The notes below the pieces were generated by a model that ran no database searches, was not told the DNA's origin, and worked only from the letters and a program-made list of their open reading frames with translations. This document shows positions 1 through 10,015 of a stretch of 42,745 nucleotides of DNA, piece by piece. Positions within the stretch are counted from its first letter, which is position 1, and each line of letters starts with the position of its first letter. The position numbers and the translations under genes are program-made. The DNA comes from Balneolales bacterium (GTDB taxonomy: Bacteria > Bacteroidota > Rhodothermia > Balneolales > HLUCCA01). The stretch lies in NCBI GenBank assembly GCA_024711145.1, contig JANJTJ010000049.1, positions 1 through 42,745 of the forward strand, given 5' to 3'.

Positions 1-1
1 G

Positions 2-1336
2 CCCGTGGAGTTGCCCCCCGGCGGCTACCACATCGTGCCGGGGCTGCCCACCTTCCTGAAAACTCGGGGTGCGCTGGGCATCCGCAGCAGGAGCGCCGTG
101 CTCATCGACACCCTCGCCTACGACGCCCGCTGGAGCATCCCCGACGACCGTAGCATGGAGCGGAGCTGGCCCGCCGTGCCCACTGCCGATCCGCGGAACT
201 GGGTGCCGCACCCCACCGCCGACTCGCGCGGCGCCATAAACCGTGCCCATGCGCCACCCGCATCATCCCCCCGCCTCCGCATGGCCGAGCAGCTCCCGGG
301 CGGCCTGCGCCTCCGGTTCGACCGCCATCTGGAACCGGTCGGCACCGAGCGCCTCACCGTGGACGGCGAGTCCCTGCCCCTGCCGCCGGTCGATCCCATC
401 CATGCCGATACCTGGTGGATTCCCGGTGCGGCCGGCCACCGCCTCGGGTTGGAGTCCGGGGCCTGGAGGTTCGAGACGTACATCGCGCATCCGCCCGGCG
501 AGCAGGAGCTGCGCATCACGGAGATCCACCATCGGCCGGCGGCGGGACAGGCGCCCTTCGTGGAAGTGCGCAACAACGCCGACCGGGCGCTGAACCTGGA
601 GGGAACCGGGTTGCGCGGGGTATCGGATGCGGGCGGGGCCACGGCCTTCGCCTGGCTGCCGCCCGGCGCCTATGCCATCTACCATGCCGATACCCTGGAG
701 GAGGGGCGGTTGCTGGCCGTCTGGCCGGAGGCCAGGGACGCGGTGCGCATCCGGTACGCGCGGTCCACCCTGCCGCATGGCAAATCGGGCGGCACCGTGG
801 TACTCACGGCCGCCGGGGATCGGGCGTTGGATTCGCTCACCTACGAGGGCAGCTGGCACCATCCGGTATATGGCGATGCGGACGGCCGCAGCCTGGAAAA
901 ACGGCGGCCGGAGGGGGCCTCCGACGATCCTACCGGATGGACCACCAACACCACGGCGGCCGGCGCCACGCCCGGGCAACCGAACAGCGTGACGCAGGCG
1001 GCATCCGAACCCGGGCAGGGCCGTGTGTTGCATGCCGAACCGAACCCGTTCAGTCCGGACGGTGACGGGCGGGACGAGTCCCTGCTGCTGCGGGTGCGCC
1101 TGCCGGATCCGGGCCAGGCCCTGCGGGTGCGCATATTCGACCGCTATGGCACCCTGGTGCGGCGGTTGGCGGTGGACCGGCCGGCCGGAACCGGCACCGA
1201 ACTGCATTGGGACGGCCTGGACGACCGGCGGAGGCCCGTGCCGCCCGGGTCCTATCTGGTGCTGGTGGAAACCTACGGAGGTGGCCCCGGGCGGGCATAC
1301 CGCCTGGTGGTAGCCGTTGCGCGGGCCTATCGGTAA
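2..1336 (+). CDS. C-terminal part of a secreted protein with lamin-tail-like segments and a C-terminal FlgD-Ig-like domain (5' truncated by window)
   Basis: Frame open from base 2 to TAA 1334-1336; C-term 'PNPFSPDGDGRDESLLLRVRLPDPGQALRVRIFDRYGTLVRRLAV...GSYLVLVETY' is FlgD/T9SS-like; 'ITEIHHRPAAGQAPFVEVRNNADRALNLEG' is lamin-tail-like. Confidence 0.75.
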   Translation, partial: PVELPPGGYHIVPGLPTFLKTRGALGIRSRSAVLIDTLAYDARWSIPDDRSMERSWPAVPTADPRNWVPHPTADSRGAINRAHAPPASSPRLRMAEQLPGGLRLRFDRHLEPVGTERLTVDGESLPLPPVDPIHADTWWIPGAAGHRLGLESGAWRFETYIAHPPGEQELRITEIHHRPAAGQAPFVEVRNNADRALNLEGTGLRGVSDAGGATAFAWLPPGAYAIYHADTLEEGRLLAVWPEARDAVRIRYARSTLPHGKSGGTVVLTAAGDRALDSLTYEGSWHHPVYGDADGRSLEKRRPEGASDDPTGWTTNTTAAGATPGQPNSVTQAASEPGQGRVLHAEPNPFSPDGDGRDESLLLRVRLPDPGQALRVRIFDRYGTLVRRLAVDRPAGTGTELHWDGLDDRRRPVPPGSYLVLVETYGGGPGRAYRLVVAVARAYR

Positions 1337-1375
1337 GGCTTGCCGGAGCGGCGGCCCGGGCCGTATCCTTGCGCC

Positions 1376-2188
1376 ATGAAGCCCAGCCCAAGTTCCCCGA
1401 TCGGGGTGTTCGATTCCGGTATCGGCGGTCTGACCGTGGTCAAATCGGTGATGGAACGCCTGCCCGAAGAGCACATCCTGTATTTCGGAGATACCGCCCG
1501 GGTTCCCTATGGCATCAAGTCCATGGAGACCGTGCGCGAATACGCGCTTCAGATCACGGATTTCCTGCTGCGCCGGAACGTGAAGATGATCGTGATCGCC
1601 TGCAACACGGTGTCGGCGGCGGCGGAGCAGGATGTCCGCCTCCGGGCCGGTGAGATCCCCGTGATCGGCGTGGTGGAAGCCGGCGCCCGCGTGGCCGCCG
1701 AAGCACCCCATCCGCATTCGGTGGTGGGTGTGATCGGCACCCTGGCCACGGTCGGTTCGGGCACCTACGAACGGTCCATCAAAGCCATCGATTCCTCCAT
1801 CCAGGTTTTCTCGAAAGCCTGCCCCTTGCTGGTCCCGCTGGCCGAAGAAGGCTGGGTGGACAACGACGTGGCCCTGCTCACCCTGGAACACTACCTGGCC
1901 GATTTCAAGACCAAGGCCCTGGACGCCCTCATTCTGGGATGCACGCACTACCCCCTGTTCAAGGAGGGCATCGCGCAGGTGATGGGCGAGGGCACCCGCA
2001 TCATCGATTCGGCCGACGCCGTGGCCGACATGGTGGACGCCCGCCTGCGGGCCGCCGGACTCCGGAACACGGAAGGAACCGGCGGTTTCGAATGTTTCGT
2101 TAGCGACAAACCCCAACGGTTCCAGACCCTGGCCGAGCGGTTCCTCGGCAAGGCGGTCCACCGGGTGGAAATCGTCAACGTCTCATAA
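1376..2188 (+). CDS. murI: Glutamate racemase
   Basis: 'IGVFDSGIGGLTVVKSVMERLPEEHILYFGDTARVPYG', 'VIACNTVSAAA', 'LILGCTHYPL'; ATG 1376 preferred over the upstream ORF start. Confidence 0.95.
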   Translation: MKPSPSSPIGVFDSGIGGLTVVKSVMERLPEEHILYFGDTARVPYGIKSMETVREYALQITDFLLRRNVKMIVIACNTVSAAAEQDVRLRAGEIPVIGVVEAGARVAAEAPHPHSVVGVIGTLATVGSGTYERSIKAIDSSIQVFSKACPLLVPLAEEGWVDNDVALLTLEHYLADFKTKALDALILGCTHYPLFKEGIAQVMGEGTRIIDSADAVADMVDARLRAAGLRNTEGTGGFECFVSDKPQRFQTLAERFLGKAVHRVEIVNVS

Positions 2189-3511
2189 CAACCGGCTGGC
2201 CAACGACGCCAGCTCCGAGCGTTCCCCTTTTTCCAGGGTGACGTGCGCATACAGCGGGTTGTCCCGGATGCGGTCGATGAGGTAGCTCAACCCGTTCGAT
2301 TCGGCATCCAGGAAGGGTGTATCAATCTGGAACACATCTCCCGTGAAGATCACCTTGGTGTTTTCTCCCGCCCGGGTGATGATGGTTTTCACCTCGTGGG
2401 GCGTGAGGTTCTGGGCCTCGTCCACAATGAAGATCACGTTGCTCAGGCTCCGGCCGCGGATGTAGGCCAGGGGCACGATGTGCAGTTTCTCCTGCTCCAC
2501 CAACTCCTCGATCTTCTTGAACTCCTTGTCTTTCTCCCCATACTGGTTCTTGATGAGGGTGAGATTGTCCCACAAGGGTTGCATGTAGGGGTTGATCTTC
2601 GATTTGATGTCGCCCGGCAGGTACCCGATGTCCTTGTTGCTGAGGGGCACGATGGGGCGGGCCAGGTAGATCTGCCGGAATTCGCGGCGTTGCTCCAGGG
2701 CTCCGGCCAGCGCCAACAGGGTTTTTCCGGTACCGGCCGAGCCCGAAATGGTAACCAGCAGCACATCCGGATTCAGGATGGCGTGCAGGGCGAAGGTCTG
2801 TTCCGCATTGCGGGCCTTGATGCTGGCGGCCGATTCGCGCGAAACCCGTTCCACCAGTTTCGTGTGCGGGTTGTAATAGGCCAGAGCCGTCACGTGCTCG
2901 TGGGTGAGGGTGATGTACTGGTTGGCGACCATGGGCGCATCGGTCACGGCGGCCGGTTCCACGGCTCCCTCCCGGTACAACCGGGATATGACGTCCGGAT
3001 CGGCCACCTCCACCTGGATCTTTCCGGTGTACAGATGGTCCACATCCTTCACCTTGCCGGTCTCATAATCCTCGGCCGGCAGATTGAGGGCCCTCGCCTT
3101 CAGGCGGAGGTTCATGTCCTTGGTGACCAGCACCACCTTCTTCTTCTTTTCGGTTTCGGCCAACCGCATGGCCGCGTTCAGGATGCGATGGTCGTACTTG
3201 TGCGCCCCGAAAGCCTGGGAACTGTCCACCTTGGAGTCTTCGTCGGTAAGCACCTTGATGCTCCCGTGCGAGGGCCCGTCCAGCGAGATCCAGTTCTGCA
3301 TGAGGTTCTTGTCGGAGAGCTTGTCCAGATACCGGATGAAGTCCCGGGCGTGGAAATTGATGACCGTGTTCCCCTTCTTGAAATTGTCGATTTCCTCGAG
3401 CACGGGTATGGGAATGGCCACATCGTGTTCCTGGAAATTGAAGATGGCGTTGAAATCGTACAGGATGACCGAGGTATCGAGCACGAAGATTTTCTTGCCG
3501 CTTGGAGACAT
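2183..3511 (-). CDS. PhoH family ATPase with N-terminal PIN domain (YlaK-like)
   Basis: PIN start 'KKIFVLDTSVILYDFNAIFNF'; Walker A 'GSAGTGKTLLALA'; 'VIFIVDEAQNLTPHEVKTIITRAGENTKVIFTGD'. Confidence 0.93.
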   Translation of the reverse strand: MSPSGKKIFVLDTSVILYDFNAIFNFQEHDVAIPIPVLEEIDNFKKGNTVINFHARDFIRYLDKLSDKNLMQNWISLDGPSHGSIKVLTDEDSKVDSSQAFGAHKYDHRILNAAMRLAETEKKKKVVLVTKDMNLRLKARALNLPAEDYETGKVKDVDHLYTGKIQVEVADPDVISRLYREGAVEPAAVTDAPMVANQYITLTHEHVTALAYYNPHTKLVERVSRESAASIKARNAEQTFALHAILNPDVLLVTISGSAGTGKTLLALAGALEQRREFRQIYLARPIVPLSNKDIGYLPGDIKSKINPYMQPLWDNLTLIKNQYGEKDKEFKKIEELVEQEKLHIVPLAYIRGRSLSNVIFIVDEAQNLTPHEVKTIITRAGENTKVIFTGDVFQIDTPFLDAESNGLSYLIDRIRDNPLYAHVTLEKGERSELASLASRLL

Positions 3512-3521
3512 GGAATCGGGG

Positions 3522-4298
3522 CTACGGGTTCACGTTCGGATTTCGGGACAAGGCGATGGATGCGGCGACCGCCGCGTTCAGACTCTCGACGAGATGGGCG
3601 TTGCCCGGAATGCGCACATCGGTGGCCGGCAGGGCGCGTACCGCTTCCGACAGGCCGTTGCCTTCGTTTCCGAGCACCCAGATGGCATCGGCGGGGATGG
3701 TTATGTCGGATAGGGAGACGGAGACCGGGCCGGCATCGAGCCGGAACAGGGGCCGCCCGATGCGCCGGGCGGCCTCGGCCCATTCGGAAATGATGCCGGT
3801 GGCGTAGGGCAGGGCGCCGGTGGCGCCGGCCGTGCTGCGCACCGTTTTCGGATGGAAGAGGTCCACGGTGCCGGTGCCCAGGCCTATGCCCACGGCGCCG
3901 AACCAGGCGGCGCTGCGGTACACGGTGCCCAGGTTGCCGGGGTCTTGGAGCGCGTCGAGCCAGAGCAGTGGACCTGTGCGGCGGGCGAGCAGGTCGGCCA
4001 TGGGTGTGGCATCCGGAATGCGGCACACGGCGATGACCCCTTGGTCGGATTCGGTGGTGGAGAGGGAGCGGAAGTCGTCGGGCTCCACGGTGCGCATCTC
4101 GCAAGGCGGAAGCGGGGGAACGGGGCGGGATGCGTCCAGCACCACCGTTTCCACTTGGATCAACCCGTGGGTGAGCAGCTGCTCCACGGTCCGGAGCCCT
4201 TCGGCGAGGAACCGGCCGGACTCCTCCCGATGTTTGCGGAGGGCCAGTTTGCGGATTTCCGTTCGTTTGGGCCGGCTCAACGGCGGCGGTGCCTGCAT
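3522..4298 (-). CDS. TrmH/SpoU family RNA 2'-O-methyltransferase
   Basis: 'LDALQDPGNLGTVYRSAAWFG', 'WVLGNEGNGLSEAVRALPATDVRIPGNAHLVESLNAAVAASIAL'. Confidence 0.92.
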   Translation of the reverse strand: MQAPPPLSRPKRTEIRKLALRKHREESGRFLAEGLRTVEQLLTHGLIQVETVVLDASRPVPPLPPCEMRTVEPDDFRSLSTTESDQGVIAVCRIPDATPMADLLARRTGPLLWLDALQDPGNLGTVYRSAAWFGAVGIGLGTGTVDLFHPKTVRSTAGATGALPYATGIISEWAEAARRIGRPLFRLDAGPVSVSLSDITIPADAIWVLGNEGNGLSEAVRALPATDVRIPGNAHLVESLNAAVAASIALSRNPNVNP

Positions 4299-4334
4299 GG
4301 GGCCAATGTAGCAAATTGGTAAGTTGTCCGTGCC

Positions 4335-6245
4335 ATGCGCACTCGGTTGTCGCTCGTTTTATGGATGTTGCCTGTGGCCGCCATGGCCCAGGGGTCGGGC
4401 GGCGAGACCCGGTTCGTGCGCCGGCTCGATGCGGTGGAGTGGCGGCACGGGTCGGTTTGGCAATGGGCCGGCGAAGGTGGGGCATTGGCGTTCGAGCAGA
4501 CGGCGGCCTCGCGGTTCTTCCTGTTGGGTGGCCGGGCAACCAACATCCAGGACGAGTACCAGGGCCGCCTCCGGGTGGAACGGCCCGTGCGGGAGCGGTG
4601 GTCGGTGGTTGCCGATGCGCGCACCCTCACCTACGCCGCCACCGACCTGCGCCAGGATGCGGCCTTGGCCGGCGTAGGCTACCGATCGGCTTCCGGCATG
4701 TCGGTTCGGCCCATGGCCGGGTTCATGCGCGACCGCCGGGGCGGGTTCGACGACGCCGGCTGGGTGGGCTCACTGGACCTCACCGCGCCCGAATCGGAGT
4801 GGGGAGATGGTTGGCATATCCGGCCCGGCGCCTTCCTGGAATACGGCGATCTCGGCGCCCGCCGGATCCTCACCACCCGGTACGCCACCGGCATCCGCTA
4901 CGAGGAAGCCGGCATGCGCCTCGGCCTGGACCTACGCCACGGGCGCAGCCGCCGTGAAGGGTACACCAGCTCCGGTTTCCTCAATTCGACCCCTTCGCCC
5001 CATATCGAATCCATCCGGACCGACACCACCGGGTTCCGGTTCACCCTGGGTGGGCCGTTGACCCGTACCTGGCGCATCGGGTTGGATGTGGACGCCTGGA
5101 ATGTGCTCCGGCGCGTGGAAAACCGGTATCGGTCGGAAGGCGTGGACCCCCTCTACGATTCCCAATCCTTGCGCCAATCCCTGGATTCGCGCATCCATCT
5201 GGTGCGGAACGGCCCCCGGTTCGACACCGATCTGAGCATCGCCTGGGGCGTGGGGATCCGCAGGGCGTCGCTGGTGAACACCCAGGGCTTGCCCCAGGAC
5301 CAGGTGAACCGGCGCGAAGCCTTGCTGGCCGACACCGAAGCCGACCAGGACCGCCTCGAAGTGGCGCTCGACCAGGCGTGGACGCCCGGCGGGCGATTTT
5401 CCTGGTACTGGGGGGGCAGCGCCTCCATCCTCCGGTACGACACCCCCGAATCGAACCCCGACGACCGCGACGAGCTGGCCCTGGCCGTACGGCTGGGGCA
5501 GGAATACCGGTTGTCCGAGGCCTTCAATACCCGGATCGACCTGGCCGGCGAAGCCACGCATTATGTGTTTCTGAAGGCGGTACGCAGCATCGAAAACAAC
5601 TGGAGGCGGAGCATCCGTCTGCGCAACACCAGCGATTGGACCCCCATCGAAGCGCTCACCGTGCGGCATCAGGTCTGGATCCGTGCCAATTATACCGTGG
5701 AGGATTTCCAGCTGGCCGGGAGAACCGGCAACGACCAAAGCGCCCGGGAATGGGGTTTCGAAACCGATACCGACCTCCGGTTGACACCGGGCTGGTACCT
5801 GCGCACCCGGGTGGGGCGGCAGGAATTGCGCATCGGGAAACTGTTCTGGGGCGAATTCACCGAGATCCCGTTGGATACGCTGGTGACCTGGGACGCCACC
5901 ATGGAAATACGGCATGTGCGGGCCGGTGGGGAATGGAGCGTGGGCATGCGGGTATTCCGCAGAACCGATTTCCAGCCCCGGGCCGTGAACCGCATACCCG
6001 AAGGAACCCGCACCGCCACGGGTCTGCAAACCACGCATCAATGGGGGCCGGTGGTCCGGTGGTCGCTCCCCTTGCGCGGGGGCCACGAGATCGCGGTTGC
6101 GGGTTGGTACCAGGTGCAGGCCGTGCGCACCCGCCTGTACACCATCTATCCCGAAGCCCAGCGCGAAGCCTACCTGGCGAACGAACGGCGGGCCGTGTGG
6201 CGCACCTTCCCCAATCTGGACGCCAGCGTGCGGTTCGCCTTCTGA
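4335..6245 (+). CDS. Predicted outer-membrane beta-barrel-like protein of unknown function
   Basis: Signal peptide 'MRTRLSLVLWMLPVAAMAQ', alternating aromatic strands, C-terminal 'LDASVRFAF'. Confidence 0.65.
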   Translation: MRTRLSLVLWMLPVAAMAQGSGGETRFVRRLDAVEWRHGSVWQWAGEGGALAFEQTAASRFFLLGGRATNIQDEYQGRLRVERPVRERWSVVADARTLTYAATDLRQDAALAGVGYRSASGMSVRPMAGFMRDRRGGFDDAGWVGSLDLTAPESEWGDGWHIRPGAFLEYGDLGARRILTTRYATGIRYEEAGMRLGLDLRHGRSRREGYTSSGFLNSTPSPHIESIRTDTTGFRFTLGGPLTRTWRIGLDVDAWNVLRRVENRYRSEGVDPLYDSQSLRQSLDSRIHLVRNGPRFDTDLSIAWGVGIRRASLVNTQGLPQDQVNRREALLADTEADQDRLEVALDQAWTPGGRFSWYWGGSASILRYDTPESNPDDRDELALAVRLGQEYRLSEAFNTRIDLAGEATHYVFLKAVRSIENNWRRSIRLRNTSDWTPIEALTVRHQVWIRANYTVEDFQLAGRTGNDQSAREWGFETDTDLRLTPGWYLRTRVGRQELRIGKLFWGEFTEIPLDTLVTWDATMEIRHVRAGGEWSVGMRVFRRTDFQPRAVNRIPEGTRTATGLQTTHQWGPVVRWSLPLRGGHEIAVAGWYQVQAVRTRLYTIYPEAQREAYLANERRAVWRTFPNLDASVRFAF

Positions 6246-6278
6246 AGGAAGTACCGCGGGGAAGCGGTATTTTGAGGC

Positions 6279-7805
6279 ATGGAATTTCTGAAACGCCTCG
6301 GGCTTGAAGCCCACAATGCCGGCACCACCACCGGTGCCCAATGGTTCCGTTCGGCCGAAGCGCCCGTACTGGAATCGACCACCCCAATCGACGGCCGCCG
6401 CATAGGCACCGTCTCCACCACCACCCGGGCCGAATACGATGCCGTGGTGGCGGCCTCGCAGGCCGCTTTCGAGGTCTGGCGGAACATGCCGGCACCCAAA
6501 CGGGGCGAGATCGTGCGGCAGATCGGCAACAAACTGCGCGAGCACAAAGAGGACCTGGGCAGTCTGGTATCCCTGGAGATGGGCAAGATCCATCAGGAAG
6601 GGTTGGGCGAAGTACAGGAGATGATCGACATCTGCGATTTCGCGGTAGGCCTGAGCCGGCAACTGTATGGGCTCACCATGCATTCCGAACGTCCCAACCA
6701 CCGCATGTACGAGCAATGGCATCCGCTCGGGCCCGTGGGCGTCATCTCCGCTTTCAATTTCCCGGTGGCCGTCTGGAGCTGGAACGCCATGATCGCGGCC
6801 GTCTGCGGCGACACCATCATCTGGAAACCCTCCGAAAAGACCCCGTTGTGCGGCGTGGCCTGCCAGAAGCTCATCCAGGATGTGCTGGTTGAAAACGGGC
6901 TTCCCGAAGGCGTCTTCTGTCTGGTCACCGGCGGTCGCGACCAAGGCCAGTGGTTGGCCGAAGACCGGCGCATCCCGTTGGTTTCGGCTACGGGATCGGT
7001 GCGCATGGGCAAGGCCGTAGGCGCCACCGTGGGTGCCCGCCTGGGCCGCAGCCTGCTGGAACTGGGGGGCAACAACGCCATCATCGTTTCGGAGAAGGCC
7101 GACCTGGAAATGGTGATGCGTGCCGTGGTATTCGGTGCGGTTGGCACGGCCGGCCAGCGTTGCACCAGCACCCGCCGCCTCATCGTGCATCGGAGCATTT
7201 TCGACACCGTGGTGGAACGCCTCAAGAAGATCTACGCGGCCCTGCCCATCGGCGACCCGCTCAAAGCCGGCAACCTGGTGGGTCCCCTGATCGACCGCGA
7301 CGCCGTGGCCAACATGCGGAAAGCGTTGGATGAAGCCGTGAAACACGGCGCCACCGTGCTCTTCGGCGGCGAAACGCTGGAAGGCCCCGGCTACGAAACC
7401 GGTACCTATGTGCGGCCCGCCTTGGTGCTGGCCTCCAACGCGAACCCCATGGTGCAGGAAGAGACGTTCGCGCCGATCCTGTACCTGATGCCCTACGACA
7501 CCTTGCACGAAGCCATCGGCATGCAGAACGGGGTGGTGCAAGGCCTCAGCTCCTCCATCTTCACGCTGGACATGCGCGAGGCCGAACGGTTCCTGTCGGC
7601 CGCCGGCAGCGACTGCGGCATCGCCAACGTGAACATCGGCACCTCGGGCGCCGAAATCGGCGGTGCGTTCGGTGGGGAGAAGGAGACCGGTGGCGGCCGC
7701 GAATCGGGTTCCGATTCCTGGAAAGCCTACATGCGCCGGCAGACCAACACCATCAACTACGGCACCGACCTACCCCTGGCCCAGGGCATCACGTTCGACG
7801 TGTGA
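6279..7805 (+). CDS. Aldehyde dehydrogenase, ALDH7 / aminoadipate-semialdehyde dehydrogenase-like
   Basis: 'WNAMIAAVCGDTIIWKPSEKTPL', 'LLELGGNNAIIVSEKADL', 'GTAGQRCTSTRRLIVH', C-term 'YGTDLPLAQGITFDV'. Confidence 0.92.
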   Translation: MEFLKRLGLEAHNAGTTTGAQWFRSAEAPVLESTTPIDGRRIGTVSTTTRAEYDAVVAASQAAFEVWRNMPAPKRGEIVRQIGNKLREHKEDLGSLVSLEMGKIHQEGLGEVQEMIDICDFAVGLSRQLYGLTMHSERPNHRMYEQWHPLGPVGVISAFNFPVAVWSWNAMIAAVCGDTIIWKPSEKTPLCGVACQKLIQDVLVENGLPEGVFCLVTGGRDQGQWLAEDRRIPLVSATGSVRMGKAVGATVGARLGRSLLELGGNNAIIVSEKADLEMVMRAVVFGAVGTAGQRCTSTRRLIVHRSIFDTVVERLKKIYAALPIGDPLKAGNLVGPLIDRDAVANMRKALDEAVKHGATVLFGGETLEGPGYETGTYVRPALVLASNANPMVQEETFAPILYLMPYDTLHEAIGMQNGVVQGLSSSIFTLDMREAERFLSAAGSDCGIANVNIGTSGAEIGGAFGGEKETGGGRESGSDSWKAYMRRQTNTINYGTDLPLAQGITFDV

Positions 7806-9152
7806 GAGCAACCGCACGAGGCGCGCGGCCAATTCGGTCGCGTAGCCCTCGTGGCCGGGTTTCATGAGCACGCTGCGGAGCACGGTCACCGTGTCGGCGT
7901 CGGCTTCCAGGCCGTACCCGGCAAATCGGGAAGCGGGCAGTTGGTACAGACTCAGGAAGAGCTGATCCGGACCCGCTTGCATCCCCTTCCGGAATACCGC
8001 TTTCGATGCGGCGGAGAGGTCGGACAAGCGCCGGGCGCCGGTCGGCCGGGGATGATACACCACGATGTCCAAGTCGGGCGCATCTACAACGGCATAGGTG
8101 CCTGAATCTTCCAGGGCCGCGGCGAACGCCAGTGCGGCCCGGCGGCAGGCCGCCAGCATGCGGGCCAGGCCGCTGTCGGTGCCCCCGCCCAGCAGGCGCC
8201 AGGTGGCCCACAAGGCCGCGGCCGATGCCCCGGCACGGGAACATTCCAGGGAGATCTCGCCCAGGTGCAGCTCATCGCTGGTGAAATAGGTGTAGGGCGA
8301 ATCGTGCTTGTAGTGGCGCCCCACGGCCGGATCCCGGAAGAGCACGCATCCGCATCCGTAGGGCTGCAAGCCGTGTTTGTGGGGGTCCACCACCAGGCTG
8401 TCCACGGCGCCGGTCAGGGCCCAGGGCGCGGCATCCAGAGCCCCCGACGCCTCCAGCAGCTTGTAGAAGCCCCCATAAGCGGCATCCACATGCACCCGCA
8501 GGCCGGCCTGGCGGCAGAACGGCAGCAGCTCGTGCAGCGCTTCCACCCGACCCATGCCCGTGGTACCCAAGGTGACCACCACCGTACCGATGCGGTGGGC
8601 GGACGCTTTCAGAACCGACATGTCCCAGCTTCCATCGGCCGTCGTCGGAATGACCACCGACTCCACCCCGAGCACGGCGCACATGCGGGCATGGGTGTAA
8701 TGGGCCTGGTCTGAAAAGGCGATCGCCTTGCCGGGGTGGGTCTCCCGCGCCACCCATAACGCCTCCAGATTGGCGGCGGTGCCACCGCTGGTCAGGTGAC
8801 CCAAATGGGTTCGGAACCCGAACAGGCGCGCCAGATCGGCCACCACCTCTTTCTCCATTTCGGAGGTGGGAGGTCCGCCGTCCAGGGCATGGTTGTTCGG
8901 ATTGATGGTGCTGGCCAGCACGTGGGCCATCCATGCCACCGGATGTGGGGGTTTGAGCATCTGGCCGGCATACAGGGGCGAATGGAACGGGTAGTTGCCT
9001 TGCAGCCGCCGGGCCAGCTCGGCCAATACCTGCCCCAGGCGGTCCTCGTCCACCTGCATGAGCGGGTCGGCGGCATCATCGGGCCAGGCGGCCCGCCACT
9101 GGTCCAGCGCCTCCAGCGCCGGTTTCAGCGCATCGAGCCGCCGGCTCCACAT
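7770..9152 (-). CDS. PLP-dependent group II decarboxylase family protein
   Basis: 'TSGGTAANLEALWVARE', 'VHVDAAYGGFYKLL', PLP-lysine motif 'DSLVVDPHKHGLQPYGCGCVLFRD'. Confidence 0.88.
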   Translation of the reverse strand: MWSRRLDALKPALEALDQWRAAWPDDAADPLMQVDEDRLGQVLAELARRLQGNYPFHSPLYAGQMLKPPHPVAWMAHVLASTINPNNHALDGGPPTSEMEKEVVADLARLFGFRTHLGHLTSGGTAANLEALWVARETHPGKAIAFSDQAHYTHARMCAVLGVESVVIPTTADGSWDMSVLKASAHRIGTVVVTLGTTGMGRVEALHELLPFCRQAGLRVHVDAAYGGFYKLLEASGALDAAPWALTGAVDSLVVDPHKHGLQPYGCGCVLFRDPAVGRHYKHDSPYTYFTSDELHLGEISLECSRAGASAAALWATWRLLGGGTDSGLARMLAACRRAALAFAAALEDSGTYAVVDAPDLDIVVYHPRPTGARRLSDLSAASKAVFRKGMQAGPDQLFLSLYQLPASRFAGYGLEADADTVTVLRSVLMKPGHEGYATELAARLVRLLSHVERDALGQG

Positions 9153-9153
9153 T

Positions 9154-9996
9154 TCAGAGGAAGGTGTAATTGAACCCGACCGACAGCACCTGTTTCACCT
9201 GCAGCTCCCGGGTGACATTGTCATCGTAGATGATGGCGAAATTGATGTTCGCCGACAGGTTCGAATTGATCTTGCCCACCAGGTCGTTGTTGAATTTGAC
9301 CACCGTGCTCGAAACGGGCCTCAGGAAATTGGTGAACGTCTCCAAGCGGCCGGCATAGCTCACATTTTCGACCACATGCCATGTGGTTTTGGCACCCAGG
9401 GAAAGACCGCCCTCGTTGCGGAAGCCGTCGCCGGGCATGAGGCCGTAACGGGTGGACAGGGTCGTGTCGGCCATGAAAGTCTGTTTGAGCGAGATACCCG
9501 CATCGAGCTGGGTGTCTTTCACCGGGGTGTAAGCGAAACCGACCGTCTGGGTGAGATACCCCGGTGCCATGAACTTGGACACCACGTTGGTGTAGCTCTT
9601 GTCGTAACCCAGGTCGAACTGGGTCAGGAAGTTGAGTTGGCCGATGAGCGAGAACCGGGGATCGTCGAATTTGCGGCTGATCTGGTTGCGGAAGGCGATT
9701 TCGTCATCCGTCTTGCGCGATTCGTTCCCATTGATGCGGGCACGGCCGTAGCGCAGGCTGGAATTGAATTCGTACACATACCGTTCGTGCGAGTAGCGGG
9801 TCTGGAACCGGGTGCCGGCCGTTACGGCCACCTGGTTCACGCCCCCCTGGGCCCAATTGTGGTACTGCGCCTGGGATCCGTTCAGACTGCCCACCCAGGT
9901 GGTTTCCCAGCGGGTGGGTTCGGCGGCCGTGGAATCGGATTGGGCATGCAACGGGTTGGCGGCCAATGCGAGGGCCGCGAAAATCAGCATCTTCAT
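9154..9996 (-). CDS. DUF3078 domain-containing protein
   Basis: Signal peptide 'MKMLIFAALALAANPLHAQ'; 'WVGSLNGSQAQYHNWAQGGVNQVAVTAG' and 'LGYDKSYTNVVSKFMAPGYLT' typical of DUF3078; internal Met at 9996 preferred. Confidence 0.8.
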   Translation of the reverse strand: MKMLIFAALALAANPLHAQSDSTAAEPTRWETTWVGSLNGSQAQYHNWAQGGVNQVAVTAGTRFQTRYSHERYVYEFNSSLRYGRARINGNESRKTDDEIAFRNQISRKFDDPRFSLIGQLNFLTQFDLGYDKSYTNVVSKFMAPGYLTQTVGFAYTPVKDTQLDAGISLKQTFMADTTLSTRYGLMPGDGFRNEGGLSLGAKTTWHVVENVSYAGRLETFTNFLRPVSSTVVKFNNDLVGKINSNLSANINFAIIYDDNVTRELQVKQVLSVGFNYTFL

Positions 9997-10015
9997 GATG
10001 CCGGGAAGATACGGA

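Noticed and set aside
263-2161. 632-aa minus-strand ORF opposite the first CDS and murI
   Set aside because: Antisense shadow; murI motifs on the plus strand are unambiguous.
2243-3793. 516-aa plus-strand ORF opposite PhoH/TrmH
   Set aside because: Shadow of two recognisable minus-strand genes.
4932-7541. 869-aa minus-strand ORF opposite the barrel protein and ALDH
   Set aside because: Spans two confident plus-strand genes and their gap; shadow ORF composition.
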